Assembly: GCA_900319595.1 (NCBI GenBank)
Contig: ONOZ01000230.1
Location: 1 to 13,052, forward strand
DNA: 13,052 nucleotides
Direction: 5' to 3'
DNA from: an uncultured Bacteroidales bacterium
Lineage (GTDB): Bacteria > Bacteroidota > Bacteroidia > Bacteroidales > P3
Shown piece after piece: positions 6,917 to 13,052 of this stretch (position 1 is the stretch's first letter; each line of letters opens with the position of its first letter). A program made the position numbers and the translations under genes. A model generated the notes under the pieces. It did no database searches. It worked only from the letters and a program-made list of their open reading frames with translations, and was not told the DNA's origin.

Positions 6917-7336
6917 TTATTCTACGTAATCTCTACGAACTACAAATTTAGTAATTACCGGTAATTTTTGAGCACCTAACCTCATAGCCTCCTGTGCAAC
7001 TGCCACCGGAACCCCTTCTGCCTCAAACAACATTGTTCCTGGTTTTACCCTCGCAACAAAGTACTCAGGTGCTCCCTTTCCTTTACCCATACGTACCTCG
7101 TTTGGTTTTTTAGTAATAGGTTTATCTGGAAAGATTCTAATCCATAACTGACCTTCACGCTTCATATAACGTGTAACAGCTTGACGGGCAGCTTCTATCT
7201 GACGACCTGTAATAAACGCCGTATTTAGACTCTTTATTCCGAAACTTCCAAATGCTAATTCATGTCCTCTATTGGCAATACCCTTCATTTTGCCTTTTTG
7301 CTGTTTTCTATATTTCGTCTTTTTTGGCTGTAACAT
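6917..7336 (-). CDS. rplP: 50S ribosomal protein L16 (uL16)
   Basis: L16 is a late-assembling protein that shapes the A-site tRNA passage and the peptidyl-transferase surroundings. The 139-residue protein starts MLQPKKTKYRKQQKGKMKG and holds the conserved RGHELAFGSFGIKSL block (23-37). It continues with GRQIEAARQAVTRYMKREGQLWIRIFPDKPITKKP (44-78) and RMGKGKGAPEYFVARVKPG (82-100). The leader GGGAGAAGGGAT directly before the ATG is purine-rich and partly Shine-Dalgarno-like. The gene starts 17 nt after rpsC. The rplP-rpmC-rpsQ order is the universal end of the S10 block. Confidence 0.98.
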   Translation of the reverse strand: MLQPKKTKYRKQQKGKMKGIANRGHELAFGSFGIKSLNTAFITGRQIEAARQAVTRYMKREGQLWIRIFPDKPITKKPNEVRMGKGKGAPEYFVARVKPGTMLFEAEGVPVAVAQEAMRLGAQKLPVITKFVVRRDYVE

Positions 7337-7353
7337 ATCCCTTCTCCCTATTT

Positions 7354-8082
7354 TTATTTCTTATTACTATTTCTACGAGGACGAGCCATAGCAGGACGTT
7401 GCCCACCTCTATTATTTTCCTTCGTTCCGCCTACCGTTGAAGGTACAATTTCAACTTTATTATAAACTAAACCTCTACAAATCCATACTTTAATACCTAT
7501 ACGTCCGTATGTAGTATGAGCCTCTGCTTGTGAATAATCTATATCTGCACGTAATGTATGCAAAGGAGTTCTTCCTTCTTTATAATGTTCAGTCCTTGCC
7601 ATCTCGGCACCTCCTATACGACCAGATATAGTAACTTTTATTCCATCAGCATTAGCACGCATCGTAGAAGTAATCGCCATCTTGATTGCCTTACGATAAG
7701 ATACACGACCCTCAATTTGTCTTGCTATACTCTGAGCAACTAAAGTAGCCTCCAATTCCGGACGTTTAACTTCTGAAATATTGATTTGAACATCCTTTTC
7801 AGTCAATTTCTTTAACTCTTCTTTTATCTTATCAACTTCAGAACCACCTTTACCAATAATATAGCCTGGTTTCGCAGTATTTATAGTAACAGTGATACGC
7901 TTCAAAGTTCTCTCTATGTATATCTTTGCTATATCTGCTTTAGACAACCTGGCATTAAGATATTTTCTTATCTTATCGTCCTCAACTAATTTGGCATCAA
8001 ATTTTCTTCCACCATACCAGTTTGAATCCCAACCTCTGATGATTCCAAGTCTGTTTCCTATTGGATTTGTTTTTTGTCCCAT
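7354..8082 (-). CDS. rpsC: 30S ribosomal protein S3 (uS3)
   Basis: S3 forms the mRNA entry pore of the 30S head with S4 and S5. The 242-residue protein begins MGQKTNPIGNRLGIIRGWDS, the invariant family N-terminus. It has a type II KH domain with the GxxG loop GKGG at 77-80 inside AKPGYIIGKGGSEVDKI. The C-terminal S3 domain includes MRANADGIKVTISGRIGGAEMARTEHYKEGRTPLHTLRADIDY at about 141-183 and GRIGIKVWICRG at 193-204. A basic tail (RPAMARPRRNSNKK) ends the protein. It starts 30 nt after rplV with no real Shine-Dalgarno site, only AGG directly touching the ATG. Confidence 0.98.
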   Translation of the reverse strand: MGQKTNPIGNRLGIIRGWDSNWYGGRKFDAKLVEDDKIRKYLNARLSKADIAKIYIERTLKRITVTINTAKPGYIIGKGGSEVDKIKEELKKLTEKDVQINISEVKRPELEATLVAQSIARQIEGRVSYRKAIKMAITSTMRANADGIKVTISGRIGGAEMARTEHYKEGRTPLHTLRADIDYSQAEAHTTYGRIGIKVWICRGLVYNKVEIVPSTVGGTKENNRGGQRPAMARPRRNSNKK

Positions 8083-8112
8083 CCTATTTAAATTTTTCTC
8101 TTATTAAACAAA

Positions 8113-8553
8113 CTATTTATTTTCGGTAGAATCTACTGGTTTAACTTCTGCGTTTTCTTCAATTCTACTGCCGATTTCAAGTATAACATGATTAGAACGT
8201 TTTCTAATTCTATATCCACGACCTTGAGGTGCTGTGCGAAGACGCTTTAATTGTCTACCGCCATTTACACAAATCTGCTTTACGTACAAACTACTTTCCT
8301 CAACTGACTTGCCTACATTTTTTGCCTGCCAGTTTGCAATAGCAGATAACAACAACTTTCTCAACTTAGGGGCCGACTCTCTGTGTGAATATTGCAATAT
8401 ACCCAAAGCTTTATCTACATCCACACCCCTTATTGCGTCTGCCATTAAACGAGTCTTTCTTGGTGAAGTCGGATTGTCGTTTAACCTCGCAATATACCTA
8501 CTCTTACGTGCTTCTTTATATACTTGTGCACATTTATGTTTTCTTGATCCCAT
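8113..8553 (-). CDS. rplV: 50S ribosomal protein L22 (uL22)
   Basis: L22 lines the nascent peptide tunnel through a long beta-hairpin. The 146-residue protein has the globular core (about 15-95), with NDNPTSPRKTRLMADAIRG at 25-43 and KLRKLLLSAIANWQAKN at 63-79. The extended hairpin KRLRTAPQGRGYRIRKRSNHV spans about 103-123, the region that approaches the tunnel constriction. It is longer than the E. coli protein (about 110 residues) because of a basic N-terminal extension (MGSRKHKCAQVYKEARKSRY) and an acidic C-terminal tail (IEENAEVKPVDSTENK). Bacteroidota L22 proteins usually carry such extensions. It starts 14 nt after rpsS. Confidence 0.97.
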   Translation of the reverse strand: MGSRKHKCAQVYKEARKSRYIARLNDNPTSPRKTRLMADAIRGVDVDKALGILQYSHRESAPKLRKLLLSAIANWQAKNVGKSVEESSLYVKQICVNGGRQLKRLRTAPQGRGYRIRKRSNHVILEIGSRIEENAEVKPVDSTENK

Positions 8554-8567
8554 CTTCTACTACTGTT

Positions 8568-8846
8568 TTATTTCTTAGCTTTATCTTTCTGGCCAGCATG
8601 TCCCCTAAAAATTCGTGTAGGAGCAAATTCTCCAAGTTTGTGTCCAACCATATTCTCGGTTACATAAACAGGGATGAATTTATTGCCATTATGAACTGCT
8701 ATAGTCAAACCTACGAAATCAGGAGAAATCATAGAAGCTCTTGACCATGTCTTGATAGTCGTCTTACTTTTTTTGTTTTGTGCTTCCAAAACTTTCTTTT
8801 CTAACTTATAAAAAATATAAGGTCCTTTTTTTAATGAACGGCTCAT
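8568..8846 (-). CDS. rpsS: 30S ribosomal protein S19 (uS19)
   Basis: S19 sits in the 30S head with S13 and contacts the A-site region and the B1 intersubunit bridges. The 92-residue length is standard. The sequence begins MSRSLKKGPYIFYKLEKKVL, has TIKTWSRASMISPDFVGLTIAVHNGNKFIPVYVTENMVGHKLGEFAPTRIFRGH across about 30-83, and ends in a basic KDKAKK tail. It lies 17 nt after rplB and is preceded by AGAGAAAGAC, a weak purine-rich leader. There is nothing unusual in the protein. Confidence 0.98.
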   Translation of the reverse strand: MSRSLKKGPYIFYKLEKKVLEAQNKKSKTTIKTWSRASMISPDFVGLTIAVHNGNKFIPVYVTENMVGHKLGEFAPTRIFRGHAGQKDKAKK

Positions 8847-8863
8847 GTCTTTCTCTGATTTAA

Positions 8864-9688
8864 TTATTTTTTACGTCTTTCAACTATAAACTTATTTGAT
8901 AACTTCTTAGGAGCTCTTGTTTTATATCCTTTAGCAGGAATACCTTTGCGTGTACGAGGATGTCCTCCCGATGCACGCCCTTCACCACCTCCCATAGGGT
9001 GATCTACTGGGTTCATCACAACTCCTCTCACTCTTGGTCTTCTACCTAACCAACGGGAACGTCCAGCCTTACCTGAAACTTCCAAATTATGCTCCGTATT
9101 AGAAACAACGCCAACCGTCGCTTTGCAAGCCTGAAGAATCATTCTTGTTTCACCAGAAGGCATCTTAATAATAGCATATTTCCCGTCTCGTGACATTAAC
9201 TGAGCATACGTGCCAGCACTTCTCACAAGTTTAGCACCTTCTCCTGGACGCAATTCTATGTTATGAATCATTGTTCCAAAAGGAATCTCACTAAGAAATA
9301 ATGTGTTGCCTATTTCAGGAGCAACTCCTTTACCTGACATAATTGTCTGACCGACTAGTAATCCATTAGGAGAAACAATATATCTCTTCTCTCCATCTGC
9401 ATAGCAAACCAAAGCTATACGTGCAGAACGATTAGGATCGTATTCTATAGTTTTCACAACTGCAGGAATATCATCCTTATCTCTAAAGAAGTCTATCACA
9501 CGATATAATCTCTTATGACCACCGCCAATATAACGCATAGTCATTTTTCCTTGATTGTTTCTTCCTCCGCTCTTGCGAACACCGAAAACAAGACTTTTCT
9601 CGGGTTTATTAGTGGTAATTTCCTCAAAAGTACTTGCTATTTTATGTCTTTGACCCGGTGTTGTCGGTTTTAATTTCTTTAAAGCCAT
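8864..9688 (-). CDS. rplB: 50S ribosomal protein L2 (uL2)
   Basis: L2 is an essential, highly conserved protein near the peptidyl-transferase centre, needed for subunit association. The 274-residue protein has the OB-fold and SH3-like RNA-binding core (about 60-200) with GGRNNQGKMTMRYIGGGHKR at 41-60. The functionally important C-terminal loop is VMNPVDHPMGGGEGRASGGHPRT at 224-246. His230 there corresponds to the conserved His229 of E. coli. Basic tails flank the core. The gene starts 6 nt after rplW, with only AAGAG before the ATG. Confidence 0.99.
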   Translation of the reverse strand: MALKKLKPTTPGQRHKIASTFEEITTNKPEKSLVFGVRKSGGRNNQGKMTMRYIGGGHKRLYRVIDFFRDKDDIPAVVKTIEYDPNRSARIALVCYADGEKRYIVSPNGLLVGQTIMSGKGVAPEIGNTLFLSEIPFGTMIHNIELRPGEGAKLVRSAGTYAQLMSRDGKYAIIKMPSGETRMILQACKATVGVVSNTEHNLEVSGKAGRSRWLGRRPRVRGVVMNPVDHPMGGGEGRASGGHPRTRKGIPAKGYKTRAPKKLSNKFIVERRKK

Positions 9689-9694
9689 CTCTTA

Positions 9695-9988
9695 TTAAAT
9701 ATTGCTAAAAAAGTCTATTGTTTCACCTTTGGCTAATGTTACCATTGCCTTCTTATAAGCATTTGTTCTACCTTGTATAAAGCCAGCTTTTGTGTATCTT
9801 GCCTTTCTCTTACCTTTGTAATTGATTGTATTAACACTCTCAACCTTCACACTATACAAGTCTTCAATTGCTTTCTTTATCTCTATTTTATTCGCACGTC
9901 TATCAACGATGAATCCGCAACGAGCAGCATCTTTCTCGTTTATCTTCGTCATCTTTTCTGTAATAATCGGCTTTACTATAATACTCAT
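9695..9988 (-). CDS. rplW: 50S ribosomal protein L23 (uL23)
   Basis: L23 lies at the tunnel exit and is the main docking point for trigger factor and the signal recognition particle. The 97-residue protein begins MSIIVKPIITEKMTKINEKD and shows the family pattern. YTFIVD-like strands are represented by CGFIVDRRANKIEIKKAIEDLYSVKVESVNTINYKGK (about 24-60), followed by the basic KARYTKAGFIQGRTNAYKKAMVTLAKGETIDFF block. It starts 36 nt after rplD, one of the larger gaps, which is A/T-rich and without visible structure. Confidence 0.97.
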   Translation of the reverse strand: MSIIVKPIITEKMTKINEKDAARCGFIVDRRANKIEIKKAIEDLYSVKVESVNTINYKGKRKARYTKAGFIQGRTNAYKKAMVTLAKGETIDFFSNI

Positions 9989-10024
9989 GTCTTATTCTAT
10001 TTTATTTTATCCCGATTAAATTTA

Positions 10025-10660
10025 CTAACCTCTAGAATTAATGTTATCTAATTCCTTCAATGCAGATTCACTAAACACCAAAGTTTTTGCGTACAAAATT
10101 TCATATGTGTTCAATGTTTGTGCTGTCGTAACATTTACATTCCTTAAATTTCTAGCCGACAAAGTTACAAAATTATTTTGATTCTGAGGCAAAATAAACA
10201 AAGATTTTTTATCATTTATCTGTAAAGCTTTGATTACCTGCAACATATTTTTTGTTTTAGGAGCCTCAAAATTGAAATCTTCTACCACTTTTATCTGCTC
10301 ATCTTGTGACTTATAAGCCAATGCAGACAATCTTGCAAGAGATTTCACTTTTTTATTTAATTTAAATCTGTAATCTCTCGGTCTTGGTCCAAATGCACGA
10401 CCACCACCTATCATCACAGGGCTATTGATATCACCCGCTCTCGCTCCGCCTGTTCCTTTTTGTCTTTTAAGCTTACGTGTAGAACCCGAAACTTCGGAAC
10501 GTTCTTTTGACTTGTGGGTTCCCTGCCTTTGATCTGCTAAATATTGTTTCACGGCCAACCAAACTACGTGATCATTAGGCTCTGTTTGAAACAACGAATC
10601 ACTGACAACTATTGTCTTGCCCGTGTCCTCTCCTTTTATGTTATATATCTTTAACTCCAT
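10025..10660 (-). CDS. rplD: 50S ribosomal protein L4 (uL4)
   Basis: L4 helps fold 23S rRNA early in assembly, and its long loop forms part of the tunnel constriction with L22. In E. coli it also represses its own S10 operon. The 211-residue protein starts MELKIYNIKGEDTGKTIVVS. The extended basic loop runs about 45-97, with GSTRKLKRQKGTGGARAGDINSPVMIGGGRAFGPRPRDY at about 59-97. The C-terminal Rossmann-like part reads VVEDFNFEAPKTKNMLQVIKAL and so on. The start overlaps the last 10 nt of rplC in a different frame, which implies translational coupling and balanced L3/L4 output. Confidence 0.98.
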   Translation of the reverse strand: MELKIYNIKGEDTGKTIVVSDSLFQTEPNDHVVWLAVKQYLADQRQGTHKSKERSEVSGSTRKLKRQKGTGGARAGDINSPVMIGGGRAFGPRPRDYRFKLNKKVKSLARLSALAYKSQDEQIKVVEDFNFEAPKTKNMLQVIKALQINDKKSLFILPQNQNNFVTLSARNLRNVNVTTAQTLNTYEILYAKTLVFSESALKELDNINSRG

Positions 10661-11280
10661 CTCTCAAGTTTTAAAATTGAACCCTTTGGACCCGGAACAG
10701 AGCCCTTTACTAATATCAAATTCTTCTCTTCAAAAATCTTTAATATTCTAAGATTTTGAATTTTCACTCTATGGTTACCCATCTGTCCTGCCATTCTTGT
10801 TCCAGGGAATACTCTAGAAGGATAAGAAGATGCACCCACTGAACCAGGAGCTCTCAATCTGTCGTCCTGTCCGTGAGTCTGGTCTCCTACTCCACTGAAT
10901 CCGTGACGACGAACAACACCTTGAAATCCCTTACCTTTAGAAATTCCAACGACATCTACGAACTCACCCTCAGAAAATACATTGCAAGTCAAAACTTCAC
11001 CAAATGTTTTCTTAGAACCTTCCTCAAAACGAGTAAATTCCGCCAAATGTCTCTTTGGTGTAGTTGACGCTTTCGCAAAATGTCCCTTCATTGGCTTTGT
11101 AGTCTTGCTCTCTTTCATTTCTTCAAAAGCAAGTTGAATGGCACTATAACCATCTTTTTCAGGTGTCTTGATTTGTGTTACAACACAAGGACCAGCTTCT
11201 ATAACCGTGCATGGTTGCTGTTTACCAGAGGCATCAAAAATACTGGTCATTCCAATCTTTTTTCCTATTAATCCTGACAT
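10651..11280 (-). CDS. rplC: 50S ribosomal protein L3 (uL3)
   Basis: L3 is one of the earliest-binding 50S proteins and contacts 23S rRNA domain VI, with an extension reaching toward the peptidyl-transferase centre. The 209-residue protein begins MSGLIGKKIGMTSIFDASGK. It holds VDVVGISKGKGFQGVVRRHGFSG (108-130), the extension THGQDDRLRAPGSVGASSYPSRVFPGTRMAGQMGNHRV (135-172), and the C-terminal LVKGSVPGPKGSILKL. The last codons overlap the rplD start. It is preceded by a 107-nt spacer, the longest in the window, containing a candidate structured leader (11305-11341) that may control it. There is no Shine-Dalgarno site; the ATG is preceded by AAAACAAAATTAAAAA. Confidence 0.98.
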   Translation of the reverse strand: MSGLIGKKIGMTSIFDASGKQQPCTVIEAGPCVVTQIKTPEKDGYSAIQLAFEEMKESKTTKPMKGHFAKASTTPKRHLAEFTRFEEGSKKTFGEVLTCNVFSEGEFVDVVGISKGKGFQGVVRRHGFSGVGDQTHGQDDRLRAPGSVGASSYPSRVFPGTRMAGQMGNHRVKIQNLRILKIFEEKNLILVKGSVPGPKGSILKLERWS

Positions 11281-11283
11281 TTT

Positions 11284-11334
11284 TTAATTTTGTTTTACTA
11301 CTTCCCAGCTTGATATTCCTCTCGGACTTCTCAT
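11284..11334 (-). other. Possible 16-codon open frame ahead of rplC
   Basis: An ATG-initiated frame encodes MRSPRGISSWEVVKQN and ends with TAA. It lies in the same frame as rplC and leaves 3 nt before the rplC start. Its ATG lies inside the hairpin described for this spacer, and there is no Shine-Dalgarno site before it. It could be a leader peptide whose translation opens the hairpin, or simply a chance frame across a structured RNA. The sequence alone does not decide. The peptide resembles nothing I recognise. Confidence 0.22.
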
Positions 11335-11341
11335 AGGCTGG
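11305..11341 (-). promoter_or_regulatory. Candidate structured RNA leader of rplC with sarcin-ricin-loop-like hairpin
   Basis: On the mRNA strand CCAGC (11337-11341) can pair with GCTGG (11305-11309), closing a region whose apex is TCC-GAGA-GGA, a GNRA-type tetraloop on three Watson-Crick pairs (11317-11326). The apical sequence AGTCCGAGAGGA (11317-11328) differs at one position from AGUACGAGAGGA, the universally conserved 12 nt of the 23S rRNA sarcin-ricin loop. The internal part between outer stem and apex pairs only partly, as expected for a non-canonical internal loop. It lies 24 nt before the rplC start. Since uL3 binds domain VI of 23S rRNA, which contains that loop, an autoregulatory decoy is a reasonable inference. 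Neither structure nor function is demonstrated. Confidence 0.5.
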
Positions 11342-11387
11342 ATAATTACTAACTTAATAAACTAAATTCTTATTTACACTATGAGCA

Positions 11388-11702
11388 TCAAACTTTGATT
11401 TCAACTTCAACGCCCGAAGGTAATTCCAATTTCATAAGAGCATCTATCGTCTGTGCTGAAGTGCTGTCAATATCAAGCAAACGCTTATATGAACTCAATT
11501 CAAACTGCTCTCTAGATTTCTTATTAACGAAAGTTGAACGATTTACCGTAAAGATTTTTTTGTTTGTTGGCAACGGAATTGGTCCCTGAACGTGTGCTCC
11601 CGTCAATTTTACCGTCTTTACAATCTTCTCGGCAGACTTATCAACTAAGTTGTGGTCATAAGACTTTAATTTAATCCTAATTTTTTGCTTTTCCTGGCTC
11701 AC
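11388..11702 (-). CDS. rpsJ: 30S ribosomal protein S10 (uS10, NusE), GTG start
   Basis: S10 is part of the 30S head and doubles as the transcription antitermination factor NusE. It binds NusB and the NusG C-terminal domain. The 104-residue protein reads MSQEKQKIRIKLKSYDHNLV at the N-terminus, then the long extended loop GPIPLPTNKKIFTVNRSTFVNKKSREQFE at about 40-68. It ends MKLELPSGVEVEIKV. The start codon is GTG. No ATG upstream in frame gives a better fit, and the translated N-terminus aligns with Bacteroides S10 as I recall it, with about three extra residues (EKQ region). It starts 40 nt after fusA and is followed by the unusually long 107-nt spacer. Confidence 0.97.
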   Translation of the reverse strand: MSQEKQKIRIKLKSYDHNLVDKSAEKIVKTVKLTGAHVQGPIPLPTNKKIFTVNRSTFVNKKSREQFELSSYKRLLDIDSTSAQTIDALMKLELPSGVEVEIKV

Positions 11703-11742
11703 AATTACTAATTTTTATTTGTTAAACCTTTGATTTATTATT

Positions 11743-13052
11743 TTAATTGTTTTCTTTCAAAACTTCATCTGTAACGTCCTTTGGTGCTTGAGAATAATGC
11801 GAAAATTCCATTGTAGAATTTGCTCTTCCTGATGTTATTGTTCTCAAAGCAGTAACGTAACCAAACATCTGTCCCAAAGGAACCTTTGCCTTTACGCTTT
11901 GAACTCCTACTTTTGCATTGATGTTTTCCAAAATTGCTCTTCGTCTATTCAAATCTCCTGTCACATCGCCTAAATATGCGTCTGGGGTATTAACCTCTAC
12001 TGACATAATTGGTTCCATCAAGACAGGCCTTGCTTTTCTTGCCGCTTCTTTAAAAGCAATTTTTGCACATAATTCAAAAGATAAAGCATCTGAATCTACA
12101 GGATGGAACGAACCGTCTCTTAATGTGACTTTCATACTCTCCATTGGAAATCCAGCTAAAACTCCATTATGCATTGCATCTTTAAAGCCTTTTTCCACCG
12201 AAGGTATGAACTCTTTAGGAATATCTCCACCTTTAACCTCATTAACGAATTGTAATCCTTTCACACCTTCGTCTGCAGGTCCTATAGCGAAAATTATATC
12301 AGCAAATTTACCTCTACCACCTGTTTGTTTCTTATAAACTTCTCTATGCTCAACCACTGCCGTAATTGCTTCTTTGTAAGCAACTTGAGGTTTTCCTTCA
12401 TTAACCTCTACATTAAACTCTCTCTTGATTCTGTCGGTTATAATGTCCAAATGCAACTCGCCCATACCCTTCAATATTGTTTGCCCTGAAATTTCATCAG
12501 TTTCAACGCTTAAAGTAGGGTCTTCTTCGCTTAGTTTATTCAAAGCATTGTTGAATTTGTCCAAATCTGCTTGAGCCTTAGGTTCTATCGCAATAGAAAT
12601 TACAGGATCTGGAAATGATATAGATTCCAATACTATCGGATGAGCCTCATCACAAAGTGTATTACCTGTTTTTATGTCTTTGAAACCCACTGCTGCTGCA
12701 ATATCTCCCGCCTCAATCTTATCAATAGGATTTTGACGATTAGCATGCATCTGCATAATCCTAGATATCCTCTCCTTTTTACCTGTATTTGCGTTATACA
12801 CATAAGAACCAGATTCTAATGATCCGCTATATACACGGAAAAAGCACAATCTTCCAACATACGGATCGGTTGCAATCTTAAACGCTAAGGCAGCAAAAGG
12901 CTCTTTAACGCTAACTCCTCTCACTACTATCGCATCCGTCTTTGGATTTGTACCCTCAATCTCAGGTACATCCATAGGTGAAGGAAGATAAGCACAAACA
13001 GCGTCAATTAAATTCTGAATACCTTTGTTTTTAAAAGCAGAACCGCACAATA
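11743..13052 (-). CDS. fusA: Elongation factor G (3' part, cut by window edge)
   Basis: EF-G is the GTPase that drives tRNA-mRNA translocation and, with RRF, ribosome recycling. About 436 C-terminal codons are present; the first roughly 260 residues, including the P-loop and most of the G domain, lie beyond the right edge. The visible part opens with CGSAFKNKGIQNLIDAV (end of the G domain). Domain II follows (about 45-130 of the visible part, FAALAFKIATDPYVGRL). Next come domain III (about 150-215, with GMGELHLDIITDRIKREF), domain IV (about 222-345, with TGGRGKFAD and DGSFHPVDSDALSF) and domain V (about 346-430, with GDVTGDLNRRRAILE). Its position directly before rpsJ suggests the housekeeping paralogue, but the absent G domain prevents confirmation of catalytic residues. 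Confidence 0.98.
   Translation of the reverse strand, partial: LCGSAFKNKGIQNLIDAVCAYLPSPMDVPEIEGTNPKTDAIVVRGVSVKEPFAALAFKIATDPYVGRLCFFRVYSGSLESGSYVYNANTGKKERISRIMQMHANRQNPIDKIEAGDIAAAVGFKDIKTGNTLCDEAHPIVLESISFPDPVISIAIEPKAQADLDKFNNALNKLSEEDPTLSVETDEISGQTILKGMGELHLDIITDRIKREFNVEVNEGKPQVAYKEAITAVVEHREVYKKQTGGRGKFADIIFAIGPADEGVKGLQFVNEVKGGDIPKEFIPSVEKGFKDAMHNGVLAGFPMESMKVTLRDGSFHPVDSDALSFELCAKIAFKEAARKARPVLMEPIMSVEVNTPDAYLGDVTGDLNRRRAILENINAKVGVQSVKAKVPLGQMFGYVTALRTITSGRANSTMEFSHYSQAPKDVTDEVLKENN

Noticed and set aside
11342..11387. A possible internal promoter in the A/T-rich part of the rpsJ-rplC spacer
   Set aside because: I looked for the Bacteroidota pattern TTTG with TAnnTTTG on the minus strand and found no convincing pair at suitable spacing.
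11918..12337. A 139-codon open frame on the plus strand opposite fusA
   Set aside because: It is antisense to conserved EF-G domains IV and V, with no family resemblance and no independent context.
13050..13052. A TTG at the right edge as the start of the EF-G fragment
   Set aside because: The residue is an internal leucine before CGSAFKNKG in EF-G. The gene simply continues beyond the window.

Overview
This AT-rich window is one continuous minus-strand run of translation and secretion genes: the S10-spc superoperon of a member of the Bacteroidota, most likely order Bacteroidales. The taxonomic call is from memory, not a search. It rests on the gene order (fusA directly before rpsJ, no tuf between them, then secY-map-infA), on SecY and other protein sequences that closely resemble Bacteroides homologues, on the zinc-free S14, and on the mostly A-rich leaders without Shine-Dalgarno (SD) sites.

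In transcription order (high to low coordinates) the genes are fusA (3' part only, entering at the right edge), rpsJ, rplC, rplD, rplW, rplB, rpsS, rplV, rpsC, rplP, rpmC, rpsQ, rplN, rplX, rplE, rpsN, rpsH, rplF, rplR, rpsE, rpmD, rplO, secY, map and infA (5' end only, leaving at the left edge). Every gene lies on the minus strand. Most gaps are 2 to 48 nt, and rplC and rplD overlap by 10 nt. I see no internal terminator, convincing promoter, tRNA, mobile element or repeat. No gene-free stretch exceeds 107 nt, so the operon's promoter and terminator must lie outside the window.

The genes form one functional unit. Twenty encode ribosomal proteins of both subunits. EF-G drives translocation, SecY is the membrane channel for nascent secreted proteins, methionine aminopeptidase trims initiator methionine, and IF-1 assists initiation. 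All coding sequences look intact with standard family lengths; fusA and infA are cut only by the window edges.

The part that does not look routine is the 107-nt rpsJ-rplC spacer, by far the largest gap. On the mRNA strand it can fold into a hairpin capped by a GAGA tetraloop. Its sequence matches the universally conserved 12-nt sarcin-ricin loop of 23S rRNA at 11 of 12 positions. It sits just upstream of the gene for uL3, which binds the same rRNA domain, suggesting autoregulation by rRNA mimicry. The same stretch also contains a 16-codon open frame ending 3 nt before rplC. A second notable feature is that a few genes (rplF, rpmC, and possibly rplE and rplP) carry strong SD-like sites in a phylum that rarely uses them.
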